Source: Cellulophaga algicola DSM 14237
GTDB taxonomy: Bacteria; Bacteroidota; Bacteroidia; Flavobacteriales; Flavobacteriaceae
Direction: 5' to 3'
Length of the DNA: 64,000 nt
NCBI RefSeq assembly: GCF_000186265.1
Contig: NC_014934.1
Location: 4,154,001-4,218,000, forward strand
Shown: positions 9,422 to 17,495 of the stretch, in pieces
How the letters are laid out: the number at the start of each line of letters is the position of its first letter
Numbering within the stretch: position 1 is the first letter of the stretch
Program-made: the position numbers and the translations under genes
The notes under the pieces: model-generated
The model's input: the letters and a program-made list of their open reading frames with translations, nothing else
What the model was told of the DNA's origin: nothing
The model's database searches: none

Positions 9422-9850
9422 ATGGAACAGCTAATCTTACTTGAAAATCCAAAAGTAGCATTAGTTTTTGAGGCGTATCCAGACCATATTAGACCTAAGA
9501 TGCTTGCCTTGAGAAAGCTTATTTTAGAAACTGCAAATGAGCTAGAAGATGTGCAGGAATTAGAAGAAACGCTAAAATGGGGAGAACCAAGTTATATCGC
9601 TAAGAAAGGAAGTACTATTCGTATGGACTGGAAAGAGAAAACTCCAGAACACTATGCCCTATATTTTAAATGCACGAGCCTATTAGTAACTACATTTAAA
9701 GACGTATTTCCAGATCAATTTACCTATGAAGGGAATAGGGCTTTAATTTTTAAATTAGAGGAAAAGATACCGGTAAGGGAATTAAAATCTTGTATTAAGG
9801 CTGCGCTGCACTATCATAAAGTTAAACAGCTACCGAGTTTAGGGATGTAA
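9422..9850 (+). CDS. DUF1801 (YdhG-like) protein
   Basis: A 142-residue soluble protein of the DUF1801 family. Recognisable segments are ALRKLILETANELEDVQELEETLKWGEPSYIA in the first half and YEGNRALIFKLEEKIPVRELKSCIKAALHYHK at the end. Family members have a YdhG/frataxin-like fold; some are described as iron chaperone-like, but the function here is unproven. It sits 19 nt after dsbD. A decayed second copy of its C-terminal half lies at 13942-14080, beyond the neighbouring two-component genes. Confidence 0.85.
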   Translation: MEQLILLENPKVALVFEAYPDHIRPKMLALRKLILETANELEDVQELEETLKWGEPSYIAKKGSTIRMDWKEKTPEHYALYFKCTSLLVTTFKDVFPDQFTYEGNRALIFKLEEKIPVRELKSCIKAALHYHKVKQLPSLGM

Positions 9851-9918
9851 GGAAAATATGAAATGGATAGATTAAATTTTAATTAACCCATTTTATAAAT
9901 TATCTACGAATGAAACTT

Positions 9919-10318
9919 TTATTGGACTACCATTGAGAAATATTTATTTTGCTTTGGACCAATAGCCGCTTTAAGAATTTCTAAAAATGATACATGCACA
10001 GCTTCTGCGTCTAAAATAGGACCTTTCTCTTTAGTACTTAGCGCTAAGACATACCCTTTTTTGCCGCTTCCATACATTGGGCGGGTGTTCTAAAATAATC
10101 ATCACTGGTAAAACTACAGTGACCAATATTAAAAATAGGATTTAAAAAGCTTTTGTTTTTTTCCAATTGTAAGTGCCAACTATTTTATGTGTTAAGTGAT
10201 ATCCTGTAGAGAAATCAACTTATAGTTCTAGGTGCTTTCTAGCATTATCTGTAGCACCATTTGGACCCCAATTACAATTATGATAAACTAAAGTTGTTAT
10301 TGTTTTAATAATTAGCAA
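9919..10318 (-). pseudogene. Frameshifted remnant of an unidentified gene
   Basis: This gap holds no open gene, but the minus strand reads as protein-like fragments in changing frames. In order they are: a stretch with YHNCNWGPNGATDNARKH (near 10290-10220), VDFSTGYHLTHKIVGTYNWK, NPIFNIGHCSFTSDDYFRT followed by PAQCMEAAKKG, and the C-terminal YVLALSTKEKGPILDAEA with FLEILKAAIGPKQNKYFS, ending at a TAA at 9919-9921. Low-complexity noise would not give such sequence, so I infer a gene broken by one or two stops and several indels. I do not recognise the family. Confidence 0.5.
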
Positions 10319-10557
10319 GAATAATAGAGAAGATAGATCTCCTTTCTAATTAAATAATTGTAAGTATTTTATGTATATATTTGAGGTATAATCGTTTCTC
10401 GCAGTGTTTATAATATCAACTATCGAATAATAAAGATTGTTAAAAGTAGTTTATTGTAATTGCTAAGATTGAAAAAAGAAGAAATCCCCGATTGTAAAAA
10501 AAATAAGTTTATAATATACCTTATTAGCCTAATAACTAACCATAATAGTACTGTTTA
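10319..10557. other. AT-rich gap before the kinase
   Basis: About 240 bases with no coding signal on either strand. It presumably holds the promoter of the histidine kinase gene, but no clean TTTG/TAnnTTTG pair is visible. Confidence 0.5.
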
Positions 10558-13509
10558 TTGAAAAAGCTAGAAAAAAAAATTATAAGTAGGTATTTATTTT
10601 TCATGATTACGATCGGAGTTCTTATTGTTTCAGGAGTTTTAGTGGTTAGTCATATTATTAGTTTACTAGATGCTGAAACAGAAAATATTGATTTAGTTGG
10701 TAAGCAACATATGATGAGTAAAAGTATCGTAAATGACGCTCTTCATATTGGTAATGCTCCAAATAGTATGTCAACTAAAGACATTAGCAGGCTAAAAAAT
10801 CTGACAAATGAATTGAAGAATTCCCAAGTAAATTTATTAGAACATTATTCTGAAAATAATAAAACTATTGATTCTTTATTAAAAAAAAACGAATCCTCTT
10901 ACAATCAAATGTTAAGCTCCAGTAGCGCAATAACAATTGATTTAGACCCAAATAGATTAAAAAATCAACTTGAAAAAATTTACGAGGCTCAAAGTAGCTA
11001 TAGTGTTAACTTAGATTTGATAAGAGATACATTTCAAGAAGAAGTTCATAGTAAACTTCAATTATTAATGAATATATTATGGATTTTTGCGAGTTGTATA
11101 CTACTGATAATAGTTGGCGAATCTGCGTTTATTATGAGGCCTATATTTAAACAGCTACTTTATAAAAATAAAGAATTGCAGGCTATTAATGAAGAATTAG
11201 AATTGTCCAAAGTCGTGATAAGCAAGAATATGCTAGCGCTTACAAAGCTTAAAATAGATTTAGAAACTAAAGAAGCATATAACAGAATTTTTATTGAGCA
11301 AGCACCCATGGCTATTGCTATGGTAGATAATGATATGTGTTACTTGGCGGTTTCTAAGCGGTGGATTACAGATTACAAGATGGAAGGAAAAGAGTTTATT
11401 GGTCGCTCTCATTATGACTTGTTTCCTGAAATAAGCGAAGATTGGAAAAAAATGCACCAAAGATGCTTAGGGGGAGCCATTGATATCAATAATGAAGAGC
11501 CTTTTATACGTGCCGATGGATCTTTGCAATGGCTGTATTGGGATGTTCGACCATGGTATGACTTAGATGGAAAAATTGGAGGTATTCTCATGCAAACTGG
11601 TGATATCACTGCGGTTAAAGAGAATGAGCTTGAAAGTAAAAGAACTGACGAAATTATAGAAAAAACGAACGAAATTTCTCGAATAGGAACATGGGAATTA
11701 GACTTGTTGAAAAATGAAGTTTATTGGAGTACTATAGTCTGCGAAATACATGAGGTTCCTCATGATTTTGAACCGCAATTAACGTCCAGTATCCATTTTT
11801 ATAAGGAAGGTAAAAGTAGAAATCTTGTTGTAAAATCTGTCAAAGAAGCAATTTCAGATGGTAAATCTTTTGATATAGAAGTAGAATTAGTAACTCAAAA
11901 TAATGCAAATATTTGGGTTAGAGCCATTGGGCAAACTGAACTTGTTGAGGGTAAGTGCACTAGATTATTCGGGATATTTCAAGATATTTCAGTAATTAAA
12001 AAATCAGAAGGAGAGTTGCTGCGAAAAAACAAATTATTGAATTTTGCGGAAGAGATTACGTTAATGGGAAATTGGCAATGGGATACAGTTGCAGATGTGG
12101 TACTATGGTCTAATAATTTGTATAACATTTTTAAACTGGATAAAAATATAGAGATTATTAAATTTGACACTTATTTTAGCTTTGTACATCCTGATGATAG
12201 AGAAATTGTTACAGAATATTTTAAAAAATCAGTAAATAAAAAAAGTCTTGTTAAATTTACACATCGCATTATTGCTGGTGATGGAAAAGTAAAAACTATT
12301 CAGCTTCTTGGAGAAGTTATTAGAGATAATTTAGGGAATATTATTGAAATGATAGGTACTTGCCAAGATATTACCGAACAAAAAAAATCGGAGGTAGCGC
12401 TCATACGTAAAAATCAACTATTAACTTTAGGAGAAGAAATTGCGCAGATGGGCCATTGGCAATGGGATACCGTTGTAGATAAGGTCATATGGTCTAATAA
12501 TTTGTATCGAATTTTTGAGCTTGATAACTCAAAAATTGATTTGAAATTTGAAACTTACTTAAGTTTTGTACATCCTGAAGACTCCTTAAATGTTATTGAA
12601 TATTTTGAAAAAGCTGCAAAAGAAAAAATATTTGATAGTTTCTCACATCGTATTATAACGGTTACTGGTATTATAAAGACGGTTCAACTTATGGGAGAGG
12701 TATTCACAAATGAAAAAGGTGAAATTATTGAAATGATAGGTACGGGACAAGATGTTACCGAACAAAAAATGGTGGAACAAAAGATCGTAGCAGCCAAGGA
12801 AAACTTAGAAGCATTCTCTAAAAAGTTAATTGCTCAAAATACCCAATTAGCAGATTTTACACATATTACTTCACATAACTTGCGAGCGCCTGTAAGTAAT
12901 TTAAATACGTTATTAGATTTTTATAAGGAATCTGAAAGTGAAAGTGAAAAACTGGATTTGTTCAAAAAAATAGAAACCGTAATTTACCATCTTACTTCAA
13001 CACTCAATACCTTAATAGAGGCTTTACAAACCAAAAATGACACGACAAAAGAACTTGAAAAAGTGTCATTTAATGAAATATTGAATAAAACTAAAGAAAT
13101 TTTAACTGCTGAAATTCTTAAATCAGAAATTACAATCCAAGTTGATTTTTCTGAAATTGAAAATATAAATTACAACAAAATATATTTAGAGAGTATATTT
13201 CTTAATTTAGTGAGTAATGCTATGAAATACAAAGCTGAAGACCGCACTCCAAAACTTACTATTATATCAGTAATTACAAATGGAAAAATAGAATTAAAAT
13301 TCCAAGATAACGGTTTAGGTATTGATTTAAAAAAGCATGGTCATAAATTGTTCGGTTTAAATAAAGTTTTCCATAGACATCCTGATGCTAGAGGAGTGGG
13401 GTTGTTTATGACTAAAACCCAAGTTGAAGCAATGGGAGGTACTATCTGGGCAGAAAGCACTGTAAATGAAGGCACAACGTTCATTATAAATTTTAATTTA
13501 AATGAGTAA
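10558..13509 (+). CDS. Membrane sensor histidine kinase with four PAS domains
   Basis: A 983-residue kinase. Two membrane helices (residues about 13-37 and 171-193) bracket an extracytoplasmic helical sensor resembling the PilJ/type IV pili chemoreceptor N-domain. Four PAS/PAC modules follow (about 237-355, 365-480, 485-607 and 613-738). The third and fourth are near-duplicates, aligning at a 128-residue period. The transmitter has the H-box SHNLRAPVSNLNTL (His near 771), the N-box NLVSNAMKYK, and G-boxes DNGLGID and DARGVGLFMTK. The start is TTG. The stop overlaps the start of the next gene, a stand-alone receiver that is its likely partner. The signal sensed is unknown. Confidence 0.92.
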   Translation: MKKLEKKIISRYLFFMITIGVLIVSGVLVVSHIISLLDAETENIDLVGKQHMMSKSIVNDALHIGNAPNSMSTKDISRLKNLTNELKNSQVNLLEHYSENNKTIDSLLKKNESSYNQMLSSSSAITIDLDPNRLKNQLEKIYEAQSSYSVNLDLIRDTFQEEVHSKLQLLMNILWIFASCILLIIVGESAFIMRPIFKQLLYKNKELQAINEELELSKVVISKNMLALTKLKIDLETKEAYNRIFIEQAPMAIAMVDNDMCYLAVSKRWITDYKMEGKEFIGRSHYDLFPEISEDWKKMHQRCLGGAIDINNEEPFIRADGSLQWLYWDVRPWYDLDGKIGGILMQTGDITAVKENELESKRTDEIIEKTNEISRIGTWELDLLKNEVYWSTIVCEIHEVPHDFEPQLTSSIHFYKEGKSRNLVVKSVKEAISDGKSFDIEVELVTQNNANIWVRAIGQTELVEGKCTRLFGIFQDISVIKKSEGELLRKNKLLNFAEEITLMGNWQWDTVADVVLWSNNLYNIFKLDKNIEIIKFDTYFSFVHPDDREIVTEYFKKSVNKKSLVKFTHRIIAGDGKVKTIQLLGEVIRDNLGNIIEMIGTCQDITEQKKSEVALIRKNQLLTLGEEIAQMGHWQWDTVVDKVIWSNNLYRIFELDNSKIDLKFETYLSFVHPEDSLNVIEYFEKAAKEKIFDSFSHRIITVTGIIKTVQLMGEVFTNEKGEIIEMIGTGQDVTEQKMVEQKIVAAKENLEAFSKKLIAQNTQLADFTHITSHNLRAPVSNLNTLLDFYKESESESEKLDLFKKIETVIYHLTSTLNTLIEALQTKNDTTKELEKVSFNEILNKTKEILTAEILKSEITIQVDFSEIENINYNKIYLESIFLNLVSNAMKYKAEDRTPKLTIISVITNGKIELKFQDNGLGIDLKKHGHKLFGLNKVFHRHPDARGVGLFMTKTQVEAMGGTIWAESTVNEGTTFIINFNLNE
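12019..12774 (+). repeat. Tandem internal duplication encoding PAS3 and PAS4
   Basis: Two consecutive copies with a 384-nt period: copy 1 begins at 12019 (LRKNKLLNFAEEI, then GNWQWDT) and copy 2 at 12403 (IRKNQLLTLGEEI, then GHWQWDT). Shared landmarks include WSNNLY, SFVHP, SHRII/THRII, IIEMIGT and QD(I/V)TEQK. The divergence shows an old rather than fresh duplication. Confidence 0.85.
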
Positions 13510-13903
13510 TCCAATTAATATATGTATTGTTGATGACGATAATATATACCAATATACTATTGTAAAAACGATTAAATCATTAGATTTTGCATCTAAAATA
13601 ATTACTTTTTCTGATGGAGAAGAAGCATTAAATTTTGTGCTAAAGAACTTAAATGATAAAATAGAACTTCCTGATATTATTTTATTAGATATAAATATGC
13701 CCATAATGGACGGATTTCAATTTATGGAAGAGTTTGTGAAAATAAAACCTAAGCTTGGTAAAAAAATAGTCATTTATATGGTCTCTTCTTCAGTAGACCC
13801 TAAGGATATAGAAAGAACAAAAAAAATTAGTGCTATTTCAGACTACATTATAAAACCTATTGAAATAGAAAAATTAAAAACCATAATTCAAGTATTACAG
13901 TAA
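13502..13903 (+). CDS. Stand-alone receiver-domain response regulator
   Basis: A 133-residue CheY-like receiver with no output domain. The acidic pocket is IVDDDN near the N-terminus, the phosphoacceptor Asp is in IILLDINMPIMDG, the conserved Ser/Thr position is in VSSS, and the Lys is in DYIIKPIE. It starts 8 nt inside the end of the kinase gene, so the pair is translationally coupled and is probably a cognate phosphorelay. Without an output domain it must signal by protein-protein contact or as a phosphate shuttle. Confidence 0.92.
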   Translation: MSNPINICIVDDDNIYQYTIVKTIKSLDFASKIITFSDGEEALNFVLKNLNDKIELPDIILLDINMPIMDGFQFMEEFVKIKPKLGKKIVIYMVSSSVDPKDIERTKKISAISDYIIKPIEIEKLKTIIQVLQ

Positions 13904-13941
13904 AGAGGTGGGGTGTAAGTTACTCTAAAGTAATATCCTAA

Positions 13942-14080
13942 GTTTACATATTAAAGCTTTGGTCTACTTTTGAAGTTATATTTTCTACTTAATTTAAGAG
14001 CGAAAGAAATAGTGCCTTACTCTTTAAGCTTAAAAAAATCTTACCAGAGAATTAAAATCCTGTATTAAAGTTATATTATT
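13942..14080 (+). pseudogene. Decayed DUF1801 relic (paralogue of 9422-9850)
   Basis: From 13969 the bases align almost without gaps to codons of the intact DUF1801 gene from TTFKDVF onwards. The frame reads SERNSALLFKLKKILPE where the intact protein has YEGNRALIFKLEEKIPVRE, then LKSCIK after a 2-nt deletion. An in-frame TAA replaces the Gln codon of FPDQF. Upstream alignment to about 13942 needs indels. The N-terminal half is absent. It shows that a second DUF1801 gene once stood here, on the far side of the kinase/receiver pair. Confidence 0.65.
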
Positions 14081-14215
14081 TTTTTTCGGATAAAACATTT
14101 ACCAACTTCAGGGCTTTAAATCATACAGAATAACACGATTTTTGATCAATTTGACTATTATAATTTTAAAAATTACTTCCAAAGATTAAATTCATTCCTT
14201 AATCTATCGTAAATT
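14081..14215. other. Remainder of the gap before the acylase gene
   Basis: No coding signal. A TA-N3-TTTG sequence (TAAATTTTG, 14210-14218) overlaps the TTG start of the next gene, so it is unlikely to be that gene's promoter; its real promoter should lie further upstream. Confidence 0.3.
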
Positions 14216-16603
14216 TTGGAAAAGCTAAAAAAAGTATTTCTTATTGTAATCACACTACTGTTACTTGTTGTAATCGGAATCGTTATTTTTATTATAACTC
14301 TTAAACCTAATTACAGTGGTGAACAAGAGCTGAAAAATTTAAAATCAGCTGTGAGTGTATATTATGATACCTATGGTATTCCACATATTTATGGAGAATC
14401 TGAAACAGATGCTTTTAGAACTTTAGGGTACGTACATGCGCAAGATCGCTTATGGCAAATGGAACTTTTACGTAGAATAGGTCCCGGAAGACTGTCTGAA
14501 GTATTTGGTAAAGACATGATTCCTACAGATAAGTTTCTTATTTCTTTAGGGATTGATGAAGCTTCAGAAAAGACAGCAGCTAGTTTAGACGAAAATTCTG
14601 AAACTATTCGTCTAACAAGAGCCTATTTAGAAGGGGTAAACTCTTTTATTGAAAACGGACCTACTCCTGTAGAATTCTATTTGACAGGAATTGAAAAAAC
14701 ACCTTTTGTGGTTAAAGACGTGTATAATACCATTGGTTATATGGCATTTAGTTTTGCGATGGCGCATAAGACCGACCCTCTGCTTACAAATATCAAAGAA
14801 AAATTAGGGTCAGAATATCTAAAAGATTTAGAGGTTAATGCAGACCCATCGTTAACCACGATTGCTAACTATCCAAAAAATGATTTTATTCTAAAAAATA
14901 CCATTTCGGAAATAGCTTTTCAAGCGCTTAAAAAACTACCTGTACCCATGTTTGAAGGAAGTAACAGTTGGGTGCTTTCTCCTGAGAAAACAAAAAATGG
15001 GAAAGTTATTTTTGCTAATGATCCACATATTGGATTTTCTCAACCCTCAGTTTGGTATGAAGCGCATGTGAGTACACCAACTTATGAAAAATACGGCTAT
15101 CATCTAGCAGGCGTACCCTTTCCGTTACTGGGGCACGACAGAAATTTGGCCTACGGATTAACGATGTTTGAGAATGATGATATTGATTTTTATTACGAAG
15201 AAGAACATCCTACAGATAAAACTAAATACTCTTATAAAGGTGCTTGGAAAACCTATGAAACGGTAACAAAGACCATAAAAGTTAAAGATGCGGATGCTGT
15301 AGCATTTACCTATAAAAAAACCATCCATGGCCCCGTATTAAACGGAATTGCAGATCAGATTGTGGGAGATAAGCCTATTGCCATGTCTTGGGTTTATACC
15401 AGAGTAGAAAATAAGACTCTAAATGCTTTTAATAGTATTGTTCATGCCAATGCGTTAAATGATTTTAAAAAAGCGCTAGCTGGGATTCACGCTCCTGGTT
15501 TAAATATTATGTATGGTGATGCCAAAGGGAATATAGCCTGGTTTGCAACAGCTAAGTTATACCAAATGCCGGATAGTATAAATACCAAATTTGTATTGGA
15601 GGGTAGTTCTGGCGCACAAGAACCATTACGATACTTAGATTTTGAAGAAAATCCACATGCTATTAACCCGCCTTGGAATTATGTGTACTCCGCAAACAAC
15701 CAACCAGATTCTATTTTGGGTAAAATATATCCTGGATATTATTTGCCAGAAAATAGGGCAAAGAGAATTACACAATTACTAGCTCCAAAAAATGATTGGG
15801 ATAAGGATGCTGTAAGCAAAATGATTACAGATGTTACCTCTGCTATTAACCCATCTGTTGTGCGTAATTTAATAAATGAAATTGATGTATCAGCACTTTC
15901 TGAAAATCAAAAGCAGTTAATCCATCAATTAAAAGAATGGCAAGGCGAAGCTACTCTTGAAAATGTAGAAACGACAATGTATCATCGGTGGATTTATTTC
16001 TTTATGAAAAATACGTTTAGTGATGAGTTAAGTGAAGAACAATTTACAGCCTTTCTAGGAACACACTTTTTTAAAAGAACAATTGCTCCAATGGCAGAAA
16101 AACGGGAATCTATTTGGTGGGATGATATTGGTACTCCTGAAAAAGAAACAAAAAAAGTAATGGTAAATAAATCCTTTCAACAAGCCTACGCAGCCTTAGA
16201 AAAATCCTTGGGTGAGGATACTCAATATTGGACTTGGAATAAAGTACATTCTATAGAGCATCCACATCCTATTGGACAGGTAGAAGCATTACGTAACTTC
16301 TTCAATGTAGGTCCTTTTGAGGTGAATGGAACTAGAGAAGTGATAAATAATTTATCCTTTGCTTACACAGAAGACGGCTTATATAAAGTGTTATCGGGGC
16401 CATCTACACGGAGAATTATAGATTTTTCAGATGTAGAAAACAGCATTAGTATTCTACCAACAGGGCAGTCGGGTAATATGCTTAGTAATCATTATCAAGA
16501 TCAAGCTAAAATGTATGTAAACGGAGAGTTTCGTAAGATGATGATGAATAAGGAAGAGATTACCGCTACTGCGGAATCTGTTTTAATTTTTAAACCTTTA
16601 TAG
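14216..16603 (+). CDS. Penicillin acylase (amidase) family Ntn-hydrolase
   Basis: A 795-residue N-terminal-nucleophile amidohydrolase, made as a precursor that cuts itself before the nucleophile Ser. An N-terminal membrane/signal segment (about residues 5-28) suggests export to the periplasm. The alpha region has YGIPHIYGESETDAFRTLGYVHAQDRLWQMELLRR; the junction is FEG-SNSWVLSP, with the nucleophile Ser249; the beta region contains FANDPHIGFSQPSVWYEAHV and HGPVLN. Relatives cleave acyl-homoserine lactones, cyclic lipopeptides or beta-lactam side chains; the substrate here is unknown. The start is TTG, chosen because it gives a proper signal segment. It appears to be monocistronic. Confidence 0.9.
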   Translation: MEKLKKVFLIVITLLLLVVIGIVIFIITLKPNYSGEQELKNLKSAVSVYYDTYGIPHIYGESETDAFRTLGYVHAQDRLWQMELLRRIGPGRLSEVFGKDMIPTDKFLISLGIDEASEKTAASLDENSETIRLTRAYLEGVNSFIENGPTPVEFYLTGIEKTPFVVKDVYNTIGYMAFSFAMAHKTDPLLTNIKEKLGSEYLKDLEVNADPSLTTIANYPKNDFILKNTISEIAFQALKKLPVPMFEGSNSWVLSPEKTKNGKVIFANDPHIGFSQPSVWYEAHVSTPTYEKYGYHLAGVPFPLLGHDRNLAYGLTMFENDDIDFYYEEEHPTDKTKYSYKGAWKTYETVTKTIKVKDADAVAFTYKKTIHGPVLNGIADQIVGDKPIAMSWVYTRVENKTLNAFNSIVHANALNDFKKALAGIHAPGLNIMYGDAKGNIAWFATAKLYQMPDSINTKFVLEGSSGAQEPLRYLDFEENPHAINPPWNYVYSANNQPDSILGKIYPGYYLPENRAKRITQLLAPKNDWDKDAVSKMITDVTSAINPSVVRNLINEIDVSALSENQKQLIHQLKEWQGEATLENVETTMYHRWIYFFMKNTFSDELSEEQFTAFLGTHFFKRTIAPMAEKRESIWWDDIGTPEKETKKVMVNKSFQQAYAALEKSLGEDTQYWTWNKVHSIEHPHPIGQVEALRNFFNVGPFEVNGTREVINNLSFAYTEDGLYKVLSGPSTRRIIDFSDVENSISILPTGQSGNMLSNHYQDQAKMYVNGEFRKMMMNKEEITATAESVLIFKPL

Positions 16604-16711
16604 TTTTTTATGCTGGTCATTTAAAGTATTTTTTTTAATTAAAATTATTATTACTTAAATGTTAAATAAATTATAAATTAGATTTTTGAAGTCATTTTTG
16701 TTAAATTTAAA

Positions 16712-16719
16712 TATTTTTG
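16712..16719 (+). promoter_or_regulatory. -7 element for the TonB receptor operon
   Basis: TATTTTTG fits TAnnTTTG; a TTTG 23 nt upstream (16685-16688) may be the -33 element. It predicts a transcript start around 16725, just before the first candidate start codon. Confidence 0.45.
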
Positions 16720-16728
16720 TAAAACTTT

Positions 16729-17490
16729 ATGTTAATTCATTTTATGAATATATTTTTTTTTCGTGTTTTATTAAAAACTTCAAATATTAAATATTTTATA
16801 TTTTCAATATTTCTATTTAGTCTTACGTATAACTATTCCCAAGATAATTTTAAAAAATCAATAATTTATGATGCATATGATTCAATTTTAGGTAAAGAAA
16901 ACCTAAAGTTGTATCAAGGTCCTTTATTTATTGATGAATATGCAGTAAATAACGAAAAACATAGGTTCTTTGAATCATCAGATCTGGCTTTAGGTAATGT
17001 TACCTATGACGGAAATGTTTTTTATAATCAAAAAATTAAATATGATTTATTTGAAGATAAATTAATTTTAAACCCTAAGAATTCATCTGAATCTCTTTTA
17101 ATTGAGTTGATTAAAAATAACGTAGATAGTTTTACCTACAAAAAAAAAGTTTTTAAAATTTTTAAGAATACTGAACATTCTTTAACCGTTGGTTATTTAG
17201 AAGTATTATCTAAAAAAAGTAATATACAATTGCTTAAAAAGCACTTTAAATCCAATCAAGGAAAAACGAATAAAAACATATATTATGAATTTAAATTAAA
17301 AAATAAGTTTTATATATTTTATCAAAATTCATTAATTCCTTTCAACACTAAACAAGAAGTAATTTCTATTTATCCTGATAGAAAAATCTTCATAAAACAG
17401 TTTTTTCAAGCGAATAACACCTTAAAAAAAAATTACAAAGAACTTTTTATTTATAACCTATTTCTAGAACTAACCAGTAAAATCAACTAA
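16729..17490 (+). CDS. Exported protein of unknown function, first gene of TonB receptor operon
   Basis: A 253-residue protein I do not recognise. It has an N-terminal hydrophobic signal segment (IKYFIFSIFLFSLTYNYSQ), then a mainly beta, Lys/Asn-rich body with YQGPLFIDEY near the start and a Tyr-rich C-terminus. The ATG at 16744 is an equally good start, since the predicted transcript begins only a few bases before 16729. It lies 5 nt before the TonB receptor gene and is unusually AT-rich, like the next three genes. The setting suggests an accessory periplasmic component of the same uptake system. Confidence 0.65.
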   Translation: MLIHFMNIFFFRVLLKTSNIKYFIFSIFLFSLTYNYSQDNFKKSIIYDAYDSILGKENLKLYQGPLFIDEYAVNNEKHRFFESSDLALGNVTYDGNVFYNQKIKYDLFEDKLILNPKNSSESLLIELIKNNVDSFTYKKKVFKIFKNTEHSLTVGYLEVLSKKSNIQLLKKHFKSNQGKTNKNIYYEFKLKNKFYIFYQNSLIPFNTKQEVISIYPDRKIFIKQFFQANNTLKKNYKELFIYNLFLELTSKIN

Positions 17491-17495
17491 TTTTC

